A stretch of DNA of 64,000 nt from assembly GCA_903856805.1 (NCBI GenBank), contig CAIOCZ010000165.1, positions 1 to 64,000 of the forward strand, given 5' to 3'. Positions 53,181 to 61,792 of the stretch are shown piece by piece; positions within the stretch are counted from its first letter, which is position 1; every line of letters starts with the position of its first letter. Source of the stretch: an uncultured cyanobacterium (GTDB lineage Bacteria > Cyanobacteriota > Cyanobacteriia > PCC-6307 > Cyanobiaceae). Under the pieces are notes generated by a model that was not told where the DNA came from, searched no databases, and saw only the letters and a program-made list of their open reading frames with translations. The position numbers and the translations under genes are program-made.

Positions 53181-55658
53181 ATGGCCGACGAGCGCGTCCA
53201 ACCGATCGCCCTGCATCAGGAGATGCAGCGCTCCTACCTCGAGTACGCCATGAGCGTGATCGTGGGTCGGGCCCTGCCGGACGTGCGCGATGGCCTCAAG
53301 CCCGTCCAGCGGCGGATCCTGTTCGCGATGCACGAGCTGGGGCTCACGCCGGATCGCCCCTACCGCAAGTGCGCCCGGGTGGTGGGCGATGTGCTCGGCA
53401 AGTACCACCCCCACGGCGACCAGGCGGTGTATGACGCCCTGGTGCGCCTTGTCCAGACCTTCGCCAGCCGCCACCCCTTGCTGGATGGCCATGGCAATTT
53501 CGGGTCGGTCGATGACGACCCGCCGGCGGCGATGCGGTACACCGAAACCCGCCTGGCCCCGATCGCCAACGAGGGTCTGCTGGATGAGATCGGCAATGAC
53601 ACGGTTGATTTTGCCTCCAATTTCGATGGCTCCCAACAGGAGCCCACGGTGCTGCCGGCCCAGCTGCCCTTCCTGCTCCTGAATGGCTGCTCCGGCATCG
53701 CCGTGGGCATGGCCACCAGCATTCCGCCCCACAATCTGGCGGAGGTGGTGGACGCCTTGATCGCCCTGATCCGCAAGCCGGACCTCAGCGACGAGGCCTT
53801 GCTGGAGCTGGTGCCAGGGCCGGACTTTCCCACCGGCGGCGAAGTGTTGGTGGGCAGTGGCCTCCGCGACACCTACCTCACCGGCCGTGGCAGCATTCCA
53901 ATGCGCGGTGTGGCCCATATCGAGGAGGTGCAGCCGGGCAAGGGGCGCCATCGTCGTGGTGCCGTGGTGATCACCGAGCTGCCCTATCAACTGAGCAAGG
54001 CGGGCTGGATCGAGAAGCTGGCCGAGCAGGTGAACGACGGCAAGATCGGCGGTATCGCCGACATTCGAGATGAGAGTGATCGCGATGGCATGCGGGTGGT
54101 GGTGGAGGTTCGCCGGGATGCCAATGCCGAAACCGTGCTGGCCGAACTGCAGCGCCGCACAGCCTTGCAGAGCAACTTCGGGGCCATCCTCCTGGCCCTG
54201 GTGAACGGTCAGCCGGTCCAGCTCACCCTGCGGCGCATGCTGGAAGAGTTCCTGAACTATCGGGAACTGACCCTGATCCGCCGCACCAGCCATGCCCTGC
54301 GTCGCTGCGAAGACCGGCTCGAGGTGGTGGAGGGACTGATCCGTGCCCTGGATGACCTCCGCCAAGTGATCGACATGATCACCGCTGCTCCGGATGCGGG
54401 CACCGCCAAGGCCAGCCTGCAGGTGCATCTCGACCTCACCGATCGCCAGGCCGATGCGGTCCTGGCGATGCCCCTGCGGCGACTCACGGGCCTGGAGCAG
54501 AAGAGCCTGCGCAAGGAAGCCGAGGATCTGGGCCAGGAACAGACCCGTTTGCGCCACCTGCTGGACGACCGCACCACCCTGCTGGCCGCCATGGTGACGG
54601 AATTCAAGGCCCTGAAGAAGCGCTATTCCACCCCCCGCCGCACCCGCCTCGTGGAAGGGGGGGATGCCCTGGTGGCCCAGCGGGCCGCGGCGGTGCGCCC
54701 CAACACCGAACTCCAGCGTCAGCAGGCCCTGGATGCCCTGGCCGGCGACAGTCGTCTGTTGATCCAGGCCGATGGCCAGGTGCGGATCGTCACGCCCCAG
54801 ATGCTCGGCCGGCTCCATCTTGAGGAGGCCTCCGACCTGGGCGAGCAACCGCCACCGGCCCGGATCATCCTGCCCACCTCCACCCAGCCCGCCCTGTTGG
54901 CCTTCACCGCCGGCGGCCGGGTGGCCCTGCTGCGGTGGGAATTCGCCGGGCAGGGGCCCGGTCCCCTGGAGAAGTTTCTGCCGGACAGCCTCACCGGTGA
55001 GCGGGTGATTCAGGTGATGCCCCTGCCCCAGGGCCCTCACCACACTTTGGGGCTGCTCAGCACCGATGGGCGCTTCAAGCGCCTGCCGATCGAGGACTTC
55101 CTGGAGCTGTCCGGCCGGGCTGCCACGGTGCTGAAACTCAAGGATGGTGTGGAGCTGCAGCGGGTGGTGCTCTGCCAGGAGGAGCGCCAGCTGGTGGTGG
55201 CCAGCAGCACGGGACGCATGCTCCGGCTGGAGGTGAATGAGGCCAATCTGCCGGTGATGGGTCGGGCGGCCCAGGGCCCGATGTTGCTGCGGCTGTTGCC
55301 CGGCGAGACGGTGGTGGGGGCGGCCTGTGTCGACGACAGCGGCAGTGTGGTGCTGGCCAGCCGGCGGGGGCAACTGAAGCGCCTTGGTCTGGCGGGCCTG
55401 CGCCGTTGTCAGCGGGGGGCCATCGGGCAGATCGGCCTGCGCTTTCTGGACCGGAACGATGCCCTCGTGGATCTGCAGGGCGATGGGGCCCCCTTGCTGG
55501 CCGTGCGCTTGGAGGGTGGAGAGGGCCGCAGCCTGCGGCGGCGGCTGGACACCCTGCCCATCGAAGATCCCAGTGGGGCTGGGCTGGCGTTGGAGTTGAA
55601 CCCCGGGGATGCCCTGCGCGAACTGGTCCCCTTACTGGGCAGCGGCGCCGGCGATTGA
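53181..55658 (+). CDS. Type II DNA topoisomerase subunit A (GyrA/ParC paralogue)
   Basis: An 825-residue DNA cleavage subunit. The catalytic Tyr120 is in [11 protein letters not shown], the winged-helix region in [21 protein letters not shown], and the quinolone region reads [15 protein letters not shown] with Gln where E. coli GyrA has Ser83. The C-terminal six-bladed beta-pinwheel is present ([48 protein letters not shown]). The GyrA box QRRGGKG expected near residue 560 is missing, so this may act more like topoisomerase IV. It overlaps the next gene by one base (TGATG). Confidence 0.93.
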   Translation: MADERVQPIALHQEMQRSYLEYAMSVIVGRALPDVRDGLKPVQRRILFAMHELGLTPDRPYRKCARVVGDVLGKYHPHGDQAVYDALVRLVQTFASRHPLLDGHGNFGSVDDDPPAAMRYTETRLAPIANEGLLDEIGNDTVDFASNFDGSQQEPTVLPAQLPFLLLNGCSGIAVGMATSIPPHNLAEVVDALIALIRKPDLSDEALLELVPGPDFPTGGEVLVGSGLRDTYLTGRGSIPMRGVAHIEEVQPGKGRHRRGAVVITELPYQLSKAGWIEKLAEQVNDGKIGGIADIRDESDRDGMRVVVEVRRDANAETVLAELQRRTALQSNFGAILLALVNGQPVQLTLRRMLEEFLNYRELTLIRRTSHALRRCEDRLEVVEGLIRALDDLRQVIDMITAAPDAGTAKASLQVHLDLTDRQADAVLAMPLRRLTGLEQKSLRKEAEDLGQEQTRLRHLLDDRTTLLAAMVTEFKALKKRYSTPRRTRLVEGGDALVAQRAAAVRPNTELQRQQALDALAGDSRLLIQADGQVRIVTPQMLGRLHLEEASDLGEQPPPARIILPTSTQPALLAFTAGGRVALLRWEFAGQGPGPLEKFLPDSLTGERVIQVMPLPQGPHHTLGLLSTDGRFKRLPIEDFLELSGRAATVLKLKDGVELQRVVLCQEERQLVVASSTGRMLRLEVNEANLPVMGRAAQGPMLLRLLPGETVVGAACVDDSGSVVLASRRGQLKRLGLAGLRRCQRGAIGQIGLRFLDRNDALVDLQGDGAPLLAVRLEGGEGRSLRRRLDTLPIEDPSGAGLALELNPGDALRELVPLLGSGAGD

Positions 55659-56443
55659 TGCCAGGCCTGAGCCCCTCGTTTGCTTTCTGGTCTGGGCGAA
55701 GCGTCCTGCGCCGCCCTGGTCGTCGGTGTGGACGGCTGCTGGCCCTGGTCGCCGCCTTTGTGCTCCCCTTGGTGGTCCCCCTGGCGCAGGCCAGCGGGGC
55801 GACACCGATTCCCCTGGCGGATCCCCCGGGCCAGGAGCTGTTGCAACACAGTGGCGCCCGCGCCGACTACGGCCCGTTGGCCCAGGAGATGGTGACCCAG
55901 GCCAACCTGGCCTACTGCGGGGTGGCCAGCGCGGTGGTGGCCCTCAACAGCCTCAAGGTGCCGGCGCCGGCGGCGGAAGGCTACGGGCCCTATCACTTCT
56001 GGACCCAGACCAACCTGTTCGCCCCGGAGGCCGGGCCGCGGTCGTTGGATCCGGCGGTGGTGGCACGGCAGGGGATGACGCTGGCGGAGTTGGCGGGTCT
56101 GCTGGTCAGCCGAGGCCTCACGGTGCGGCGCTATCACGGCGACCAGTTGACTTTGGAACAATTCCGGACCCTGGCCCGCCGCAGCCTGGCCGATCCCCGC
56201 GACCGGCTGCTGGTGAATTACGACCGACGGGCCCTGGGCCAGGCCGGCGGCGGCCACATTTCCCCCCTCGCCGCCTATGACGCCCGCAGCGACCAGCTGC
56301 TGATTCTGGATGTGGCCCGCTATCGCTACCCGGCGGTGTGGGTGTCCTCCGAGGCGCTCTGGCGGGGGATGCGCCAGCTGGACCGCAGCTCCGGCCGCAG
56401 CCGTGGCCTGGTGATCGTGGCCGTGCCGGGGCTGGAGCGATGA
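55658..56443 (+). CDS. Exported phytochelatin-synthase-like papain-fold peptidase
   Basis: A 261-residue bacterial form of phytochelatin synthase. After a signal peptide (LLALVAAFVLPLVVPLAQA, cleavage near ASG) comes the catalytic domain with Cys87 (AYCGVAS), His200 (GGGHISPL) and Asp218 (LILDVARY). The spacing, 113 and 18 residues, equals that of the characterised Nostoc enzyme (Cys70, His183, Asp201). Such short bacterial forms mainly hydrolyse glutathione to gamma-Glu-Cys. The gene overlaps the topoisomerase stop and, by ATGA, the glycosyltransferase start, so all three are co-translated. Export to the periplasm is odd for glutathione, so the true substrate may differ. Confidence 0.9.
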   Translation: MPGLSPSFAFWSGRSVLRRPGRRCGRLLALVAAFVLPLVVPLAQASGATPIPLADPPGQELLQHSGARADYGPLAQEMVTQANLAYCGVASAVVALNSLKVPAPAAEGYGPYHFWTQTNLFAPEAGPRSLDPAVVARQGMTLAELAGLLVSRGLTVRRYHGDQLTLEQFRTLARRSLADPRDRLLVNYDRRALGQAGGGHISPLAAYDARSDQLLILDVARYRYPAVWVSSEALWRGMRQLDRSSGRSRGLVIVAVPGLER

Positions 56444-57513
56444 GCCGGGTGCTGGTGGTCAGTACGCCGATGGGGGTGCTGGGCAGCGGTGGCGGTGGCG
56501 GCGTTGAGCTCACGGCCACGGCGATTGTGGCTGGCCTGTTGGGGCGCGGCCACGGGGTCACGGTGCTGGCCGGGGAGGGCTCGGGGCTGCCCGCCAGCTG
56601 CGCCGGCGCCCGGCTGGAAACCCAGCCCGGGGTGGACCAGCCCAGCTGGCAGCACCTCGATGCGGCGGCACCGATCACCATCCCCCTCAATGCCCGGTTG
56701 CCCAGGTTCTGGCAGTGGGCCCTAGCCCAGCAGGATCAGTTCGATGTGATCCTCAACCTCGGCTACGACTGGCTGCCGTTCTGGCTCACGCCCCATTTCG
56801 CCACGCCGCTCTGCCACTTGGTGAGCATGGGTTCGGTGGCAACGGTGATGGATGGGGCCATCGCAGCGGTGGGCCAGCTCCACCCGGAGCGTCTGGCCTT
56901 CCATACCCGCAGCCAGGCCGCCGAGTTCCCCTTGGCTGGAGCGCCGATCGTGCTGGGCAATGGTCTCGATCTCAGCCGCTACCACTTTCGTCCGGAGGCC
57001 GAGGCGGTGCTGGGTTGGGCCGGACGGATCGCTCCGGAAAAGGGCCTGGAGGATGGGGCTCAGGTGGCGGCGCGGCTGGGATGGCCGCTGCGGGTGTGGG
57101 GCCTGCGTCAGGACGAGGCCTACGCGGCGGCCGTGGCGGCGGCGGTGCCGGCGGGGGTAATCGATTGGCGCGGCTTCCTGCCCACCGAGGACCTGCAACG
57201 GGAGCTGGGGGCCTGCCAGGTGTTCCTCAACACGCCGAAATGGAACGAGGCCTTTGGCAACGTGGTGGTGGAAGCGATGGCCTGTGGCGTGCCGGTGGCC
57301 ACCTATGCCCGCGGCGGGCCTGGGGAACTGGTGATTGAAGCGACCAATGGCGCCCTGGCGGAGCCGGATAACCTCGACGCCCTCACGGCCGCCGTCGGTC
57401 GGGCTGCCGGCGTGGAGCGGGCGGGCTGCCGGCGCTGGGTGGAAATGCACCATGGCCAGGCGGCCTTCGCGGAACGGTTGGAGGCCTGGCTGTTGCAAGT
57501 GCTCACGGCCTGA
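56440..57513 (+). CDS. GT4-family glycosyltransferase
   Basis: A 357-residue GT-B enzyme. The N-terminal domain begins with RVLVVSTPMGVLGSGGGGGVELT, with the Gly-rich phosphate loop, and the C-terminal domain has GWAGRIAPEKGLEDG, and the donor-binding motif NEAFGNVVVEAMACGVPV with the EX7E glutamates, then ARGGPGELV. It works in the cytoplasm on a lipid or protein acceptor with a nucleotide sugar. The ATG overlaps the stop of the phytochelatin-synthase-like gene. Its end faces a methyltransferase gene with a 6-bp gap. Confidence 0.9.
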   Translation: MSRVLVVSTPMGVLGSGGGGGVELTATAIVAGLLGRGHGVTVLAGEGSGLPASCAGARLETQPGVDQPSWQHLDAAAPITIPLNARLPRFWQWALAQQDQFDVILNLGYDWLPFWLTPHFATPLCHLVSMGSVATVMDGAIAAVGQLHPERLAFHTRSQAAEFPLAGAPIVLGNGLDLSRYHFRPEAEAVLGWAGRIAPEKGLEDGAQVAARLGWPLRVWGLRQDEAYAAAVAAAVPAGVIDWRGFLPTEDLQRELGACQVFLNTPKWNEAFGNVVVEAMACGVPVATYARGGPGELVIEATNGALAEPDNLDALTAAVGRAAGVERAGCRRWVEMHHGQAAFAERLEAWLLQVLTA

Positions 57514-57519
57514 ATGGGG

Positions 57520-58299
57520 TCAGAGGGATGGGGGGAGCGGCAGATAGGCGCGAGTGGTGATCAAATAGGGGTGAAAAACCTCTAGGAAATGGGTTTGAAG
57601 GGTGCGGAAGAACCTCTCTACCAACGCAGGATCATCGAAGTGAAAAGGATATTCACCCTTGAATCCTTTGAAGAAGTACCAGTTCAGCAGGGTGATTCCA
57701 TCGGGTTGGAGCCGATCGGCAAAGTTGAGCAGTTGGCTGGCGGGATCGGGGAGATGTTCGAGGACATCCAGGCAGATGATCGTGTCGAATCGGGCCGGTA
57801 GGGCTCTCTCCCCAAGGTCACGGCAGCAGCGGAGCTTGTCGGCGAGGCCGAGCTGGTCCGCTCTCCAGCCCACGAAGGCGCAATTGTGGGGGTTGAGATC
57901 GATGCACCACACCCGCTCCACCGCTGGCAGGGCCGCAGCGGCGAGGGCATGGCTGCCGATGCCCCCGCCGAAATCGAGCACCTGGCCCCTGGCGAAGCGC
58001 TGCTGGAGGCGGAGGGTGTCAGCAATGTAGTTGCAGCTGCTGAGGTGCCAGGCGGCCAGCTCCAGCAGGTGGGCGCTCCCCACGGTGTTTTCGTAGAAGC
58101 TGGTGGCCTGGTCGGCGTGGAACTCGCCGGGGTGGAGGGCCGCCAGATCCGTGGTGCTGCGAGGTAGGAGCCGCTCCAGCTCGGCCAGGCTGAGCTGGAG
58201 AAAGGTCGCCAGCTGGGGGCGCAATCCGAAGCCGTCCGCCAGAAACTCCTCCACCGTCAGGGCGGTGGGGGGGGCCACGGTGACATCGGAGGCCGTCAA
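57520..58299 (-). CDS. Class I SAM-dependent methyltransferase
   Basis: A 259-residue protein with a Rossmann-type methyltransferase domain: motif I VLDFGGGIGSHALA, a following acidic strand end (WCIDLNP), motif IV-like CLDVLEHLPDP and post-motif DRLQPDGITLLNW. An N-terminal helical region of about 95 residues precedes it (AELERLLPRS ... FYENTVGSAHLLELAAWHLSSC). The substrate is unknown; closeness to a GT4 gene suggests a sugar or lipid. The frame opens at TTG 58299; GTG 58278 is an alternative start. Confidence 0.85.
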   Translation of the reverse strand: MTASDVTVAPPTALTVEEFLADGFGLRPQLATFLQLSLAELERLLPRSTTDLAALHPGEFHADQATSFYENTVGSAHLLELAAWHLSSCNYIADTLRLQQRFARGQVLDFGGGIGSHALAAAALPAVERVWCIDLNPHNCAFVGWRADQLGLADKLRCCRDLGERALPARFDTIICLDVLEHLPDPASQLLNFADRLQPDGITLLNWYFFKGFKGEYPFHFDDPALVERFFRTLQTHFLEVFHPYLITTRAYLPLPPSL

Positions 58300-58355
58300 G
58301 GCGCAAACGCGTAGCCAATGACGTTAGTTCGACCGTTGGATCCGCCTCCGCCGGC

Positions 58356-58928
58356 TCAGCGGGTGGTCATGGCGATCGAGAGCAAACGGGCCTCGGGGCG
58401 GTCGGTGGGGATCCCTTTGTTGGGGCCTGGAACCATGCTTCCGGGGGGGAGGCGAAAGCGGAGCTGGGGTGGTTGCCGCGTGAAGGTGATGAACTCGCGC
58501 CCTTCCAGCTCGCTGCGTACGATTGATCGGACGGGGGCGTACACCTGCTCCAACTGGCGAATCGGCAGGCCCACGCGAATGCCCTCGGCCGTGGCGGGCT
58601 TGGGGCTGAAGGTTTCGATCCCCACGATCACCGCCGACCAGTGGATCGGAGCGGTCCGATCCCGTTCGTTGGCGTAGAGCTGCAGCAGGGTGTCCGGCCC
58701 GAGGGTCACGGCCACCAAGGCGATCCCCTCGCCATCGCTGCTGCGCTGGAAGCGTGCCCCAGGCCAGGCGTGGCGCGCCTGCTGCAGGGTCTGGCCGAGG
58801 CGGATCGGACCGATGCCCCGGCCCTGGATCAGCAGGGCCGGTGACGGCTGCGCTAAGGCTGGCCGCCCAGCGATGAGCGCCGCAATCAGCAGAAGCCGTT
58901 GGGGGGGGAAGCTTCTGGGTGACGCCAT
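58356..58928 (-). CDS. Secreted hypothetical protein
   Basis: A 190-residue protein from ATG 58928 with a signal peptide (RLLLIAALIAGRPALA-QP). The mature part is beta-rich: a repeated pattern of 'G-I-G-P-I-R-L-G-Q-T-L-x-x-A' and 'G-I-R-V-G-L-P-I-R-Q-L' suggests two copies of a short strand-helix unit of about 80 residues each, as seen in small exported proteins. No cysteines, no enzyme motif. It is 57 bp upstream of the methyltransferase on the same strand. Confidence 0.72.
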   Translation of the reverse strand: MASPRSFPPQRLLLIAALIAGRPALAQPSPALLIQGRGIGPIRLGQTLQQARHAWPGARFQRSSDGEGIALVAVTLGPDTLLQLYANERDRTAPIHWSAVIVGIETFSPKPATAEGIRVGLPIRQLEQVYAPVRSIVRSELEGREFITFTRQPPQLRFRLPPGSMVPGPNKGIPTDRPEARLLSIAMTTR

Positions 58929-59177
58929 TGATTGACCTGGATGATTAGTTTCGCTTGGCTCGTGATCCGATTGCTCGTTTCAAGGCGATGGCGATCTTGC
59001 GGGACAGCGTATCGCTCAACGATGGATCTGCAGTGAGGGACCTCAAGTGAATGCCAAGGGGAACTTGATTAACGAAGCCTCCCTCCTAGGGCTGTGATCC
59101 ATCGCACAGTACCTTGGGATCTTGATCATGGCTTGCCCAGGGTAGTGCTGTCATTCTGAAGTGATGGTTGTGATTCA

Positions 59178-59846
59178 TTGGGTCGCAATTCTGTCTTGTC
59201 TGTCATTTCCATTGCCATTGTCATGGCCCTGATTTCCATTGTTGAGTTGCTGCGTGCTCCCCGGCTTTCTAAGGAACTTATTGATCGCAGTCCACCGCTG
59301 AAGCCCTACTCCAGGAGCTTCATTCAAGGTTACTTTCTCGGCGTTGCCAATGTGTCGTCTCGGATCGCCTTTTTTTCTTTGGTGCTTTCCCCCACCGCGA
59401 ATGACAGTCGGAAAGAGAATGTGCTGCCCCTCTTCAATACGGGATCCGGTGCGGTTCCCTTGGCCACAATCCAGGGGGTCGATGGTCGTTTGCGCTTTGA
59501 TTTTTCCCTCGATGCTCGGGAAACAGGGTTGCTGATTCTGATTCCCAATTTGCTCAGTATCGCCTTGCCTGACCCCTATGAATTACGTGGCTACACGGAG
59601 CTCTTCCTGAAGCCCGACACCACTGGGGAGGAACCACAAAGGGTGGAGGTGTTGACCGCCGCTGAGCATCGCTCCACTTACTTTGATATTAATTTGACGG
59701 CCGTTGGAGAGCTGGTCTCCTCCATTCCCCTGGCCCATGGCAACGCGCTGCACAGCGTGGAGATTCTTCGCCACTGGATAGGTGCCATCGCTACGCCTCG
59801 CCCCCGGCCCGCTTGCCCGTCAACGCCAGTCCGTTCGCCGAGCTGA
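59178..59846 (+). CDS. Membrane-anchored hypothetical protein
   Basis: A frame of 222 codons from TTG 59178; ATG 59223 inside the hydrophobic helix is the first ATG. Residues about 5-23 (VLSVISIAIVMALISIVELL) are a signal anchor. The rest is predicted beta/helix with FFSLVLSPT and LLILIPNLLSIALPDPYEL, ending in a basic Pro/Arg-rich tail. The DNA is visibly less GC-rich than the neighbours, with codons such as TTT and ATT more common. I do not recognise it. It stands alone, with 249 bp upstream and 36 bp before thiO. Confidence 0.6.
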   Translation: MGRNSVLSVISIAIVMALISIVELLRAPRLSKELIDRSPPLKPYSRSFIQGYFLGVANVSSRIAFFSLVLSPTANDSRKENVLPLFNTGSGAVPLATIQGVDGRLRFDFSLDARETGLLILIPNLLSIALPDPYELRGYTELFLKPDTTGEEPQRVEVLTAAEHRSTYFDINLTAVGELVSSIPLAHGNALHSVEILRHWIGAIATPRPRPACPSTPVRSPS

Positions 59847-59882
59847 AACACTGAGGGCACTCAGCCAGGGCCTTCCGGATCC

Positions 59883-61067
59883 ATGGATGCTGATGCCAGC
59901 CCAATGGTGTTGATCCTGGGGGGGGGGCTGATCGGCCTGGCCCTGGCCCATGCCCTGGCCCGTCGGGGGCGTCCGGTGCGGGTGCTCAGCCGGCGCCGCA
60001 GCGAGGCGGCTGGTTTTGTGGCCGCCGGCATGTTGGCGCCCCATGCCGAGGGGCTGGACGGTGCCCTGCTCAGCCTGGGCCAGGCCTCCCTGGCCCGCAC
60101 TCCCGGTTGGGTGGCCCAGATCGAGGCGGATAGCGGTCTGGCCTGTGGCCTGCGCCGCTGCGGGATTGTGGTGCCCTTCGCCACGGCCGAGGCACGGGAC
60201 GCCTACCCAACGGCCGCCTGGGGGGAGACGCTGGATCGGGCCGGGCTGGAGCGGCAGGTGGACGGCATCGGCCCGGCCTGGCGGGCGGGCCTGCTCTTCC
60301 CCCAGGACGGCCAGATCGATAACCGCCGCCAGCTGATGCGCGCCCTGGAACGGGCCTGTGTGCAGCGGGGGGTGGCCTTCGAGGAGGGGTGCGAAGTGCA
60401 GGGGTTGTTGCGGGAGGGGACGGCCCCGGAGGCCCCGCTTCGCGGCGTGCGCCTGCGTCGCGCCGACGGCGACAGCCAGGACCTGGCCTGCAGGGAGGCG
60501 GTGCTGGCCTGTGGTGCCTGGAGTGCCCAGCTGCTGCCGGAGCTGCCGATCGCGCCGGTGAAGGGGCAGATGCTGTCGCTGCAGGGGCCGCGGCAGGCGT
60601 TGCAACGGGTGGTGTTCGGCCCTGGCACCTACCTGGTGCCCCGGGAGGATGGCCTGCTGGTGGTGGGCGCCACCAGCGAGCCGGAGGCGGGCTTTGGCGA
60701 GGGACTCACCCCCGCGGGGCAGCGCCAGCTCCAGGCCGGGCTGGCCGCCCTGCTGCCGGCGGCCGCCACCTGGCCCCCGATGGAGCGCTGGTGGGGCTTC
60801 CGCCCCTGCACGCCCGATGGGGGGCCGCTGCTCGGGGCGGGTCCGGTGCCTGGGCTTTGGCTGGCCACGGGCCATCACCGCAATGGCGTCCTGCTGGCGG
60901 CGATCACCGCCGAACTGCTGGCGGCCCGGATCGGGTCAGGCGGTGATGGTGATGGTCACGGGGGCCATGGGGCCGTCGATGGGGCGTTCGGGGAGGCGGA
61001 GCGCTTGCTAGGGGCCTTCCATTGGAGTCGGTTCGGAGCGCATGCCAGTGGGCCAAGGAACGGCTAA
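59883..61067 (+). CDS. thiO: Glycine oxidase ThiO-like FAD enzyme
   Basis: A 394-residue D-amino-acid-oxidase-fold flavoenzyme. The FAD motif is VLILGGGLIGLALAHAL, the AAGMLAPHAEG segment is typical for ThiO, and the C-terminus has PCTPDGGPLLG and ATGHHRNGVLLA. In the thiamine route ThiO makes iminoglycine from glycine for the thiazole. The last 50 residues (SGGDGDGHGGHGAVDG and after) are a His/Gly-rich extension beyond the usual end; they may be disordered or bind metal. thiL lies 41 kb away, so it is not an operon. Confidence 0.88.
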   Translation: MDADASPMVLILGGGLIGLALAHALARRGRPVRVLSRRRSEAAGFVAAGMLAPHAEGLDGALLSLGQASLARTPGWVAQIEADSGLACGLRRCGIVVPFATAEARDAYPTAAWGETLDRAGLERQVDGIGPAWRAGLLFPQDGQIDNRRQLMRALERACVQRGVAFEEGCEVQGLLREGTAPEAPLRGVRLRRADGDSQDLACREAVLACGAWSAQLLPELPIAPVKGQMLSLQGPRQALQRVVFGPGTYLVPREDGLLVVGATSEPEAGFGEGLTPAGQRQLQAGLAALLPAAATWPPMERWWGFRPCTPDGGPLLGAGPVPGLWLATGHHRNGVLLAAITAELLAARIGSGGDGDGHGGHGAVDGAFGEAERLLGAFHWSRFGAHASGPRNG

Positions 61068-61202
61068 TCCTGGGACCGCTTGGATAGGGGTGCTCAGCCT
61101 CGATGGCCGCCGCTAGGGGGCCGAGGCCCTTGCCGCCGCTGGACCCCGATCGGTCCTGACGGCGGCAACCCCTGCGCGGGGGACGATTCCGCTACTCCGC
61201 CA

Positions 61203-61661
61203 TCAACCCTCGGTGCGCCACCCCTGATCGGCGGGGCTCCAGTCGCTCAGTTCCGAGGGCTGGAACCAGAGGCCGATCTCAAATTCGGCGGTTTCGGGGG
61301 CGTCGGAACCGTGGATCACATTGCGGCCGATGTTCACGGCGAGGTCACCGCGGATGGTGCCGGGCTCGGCCTCCAGGGGCTTGGTGGCGCCGATCAGTTT
61401 GCGGGCACTGGCGATCACGCCTTCCCCTTCCCACACCATCGCCACCACCGGGCCGCTGGTGATGAACTCCACCAGGCCGGCGAAGAAGGGGCGCTCGCGA
61501 TGGACGCCGTAATGGTTTTCGGCCAGCTCGCGGCTGGGGGTGAGCTGCTTGAGCCCCACCAGCTTGAAGCCCTTGCGCTCGAAGCGCCCGAGGATTTCTC
61601 CCACCAGGCCGCGCTGCACCCCGTCGGGTTTGATGGCGATGAAGGAGCGTTCGGTGGCCAT
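61203..61661 (-). CDS. ndk: Nucleoside-diphosphate kinase
   Basis: A 152-residue enzyme that moves the gamma-phosphate between nucleotides. Signatures are [18 protein letters not shown] at the start, [10 protein letters not shown], and [16 protein letters not shown] with the phosphorylated His. Length normal. ATG 61661 fits. It is divergent from speA with 131 bp between starts. Confidence 0.97.
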   Translation of the reverse strand: MATERSFIAIKPDGVQRGLVGEILGRFERKGFKLVGLKQLTPSRELAENHYGVHRERPFFAGLVEFITSGPVVAMVWEGEGVIASARKLIGATKPLEAEPGTIRGDLAVNIGRNVIHGSDAPETAEFEIGLWFQPSELSDWSPADQGWRTEG

Positions 61662-61792
61662 GGCGGGGGGTTGGGCGGATCGGCGCCATCGTCCGTGGCG
61701 GCGTGGCCGCTTGGCAAGTGAGGCCGCCCGACCACACCGGCCGCAGCGGTGGCTGGGGCCCCCTCGGCTTCCCTGACTAGATTCGTTAGGCA

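Noticed and set aside
52941-55373. Long minus-strand open frame (810 codons)
   Set aside because: It is antisense to the type II topoisomerase A gene; high GC removes stops on the opposite strand. The plus-strand protein has full family motifs.
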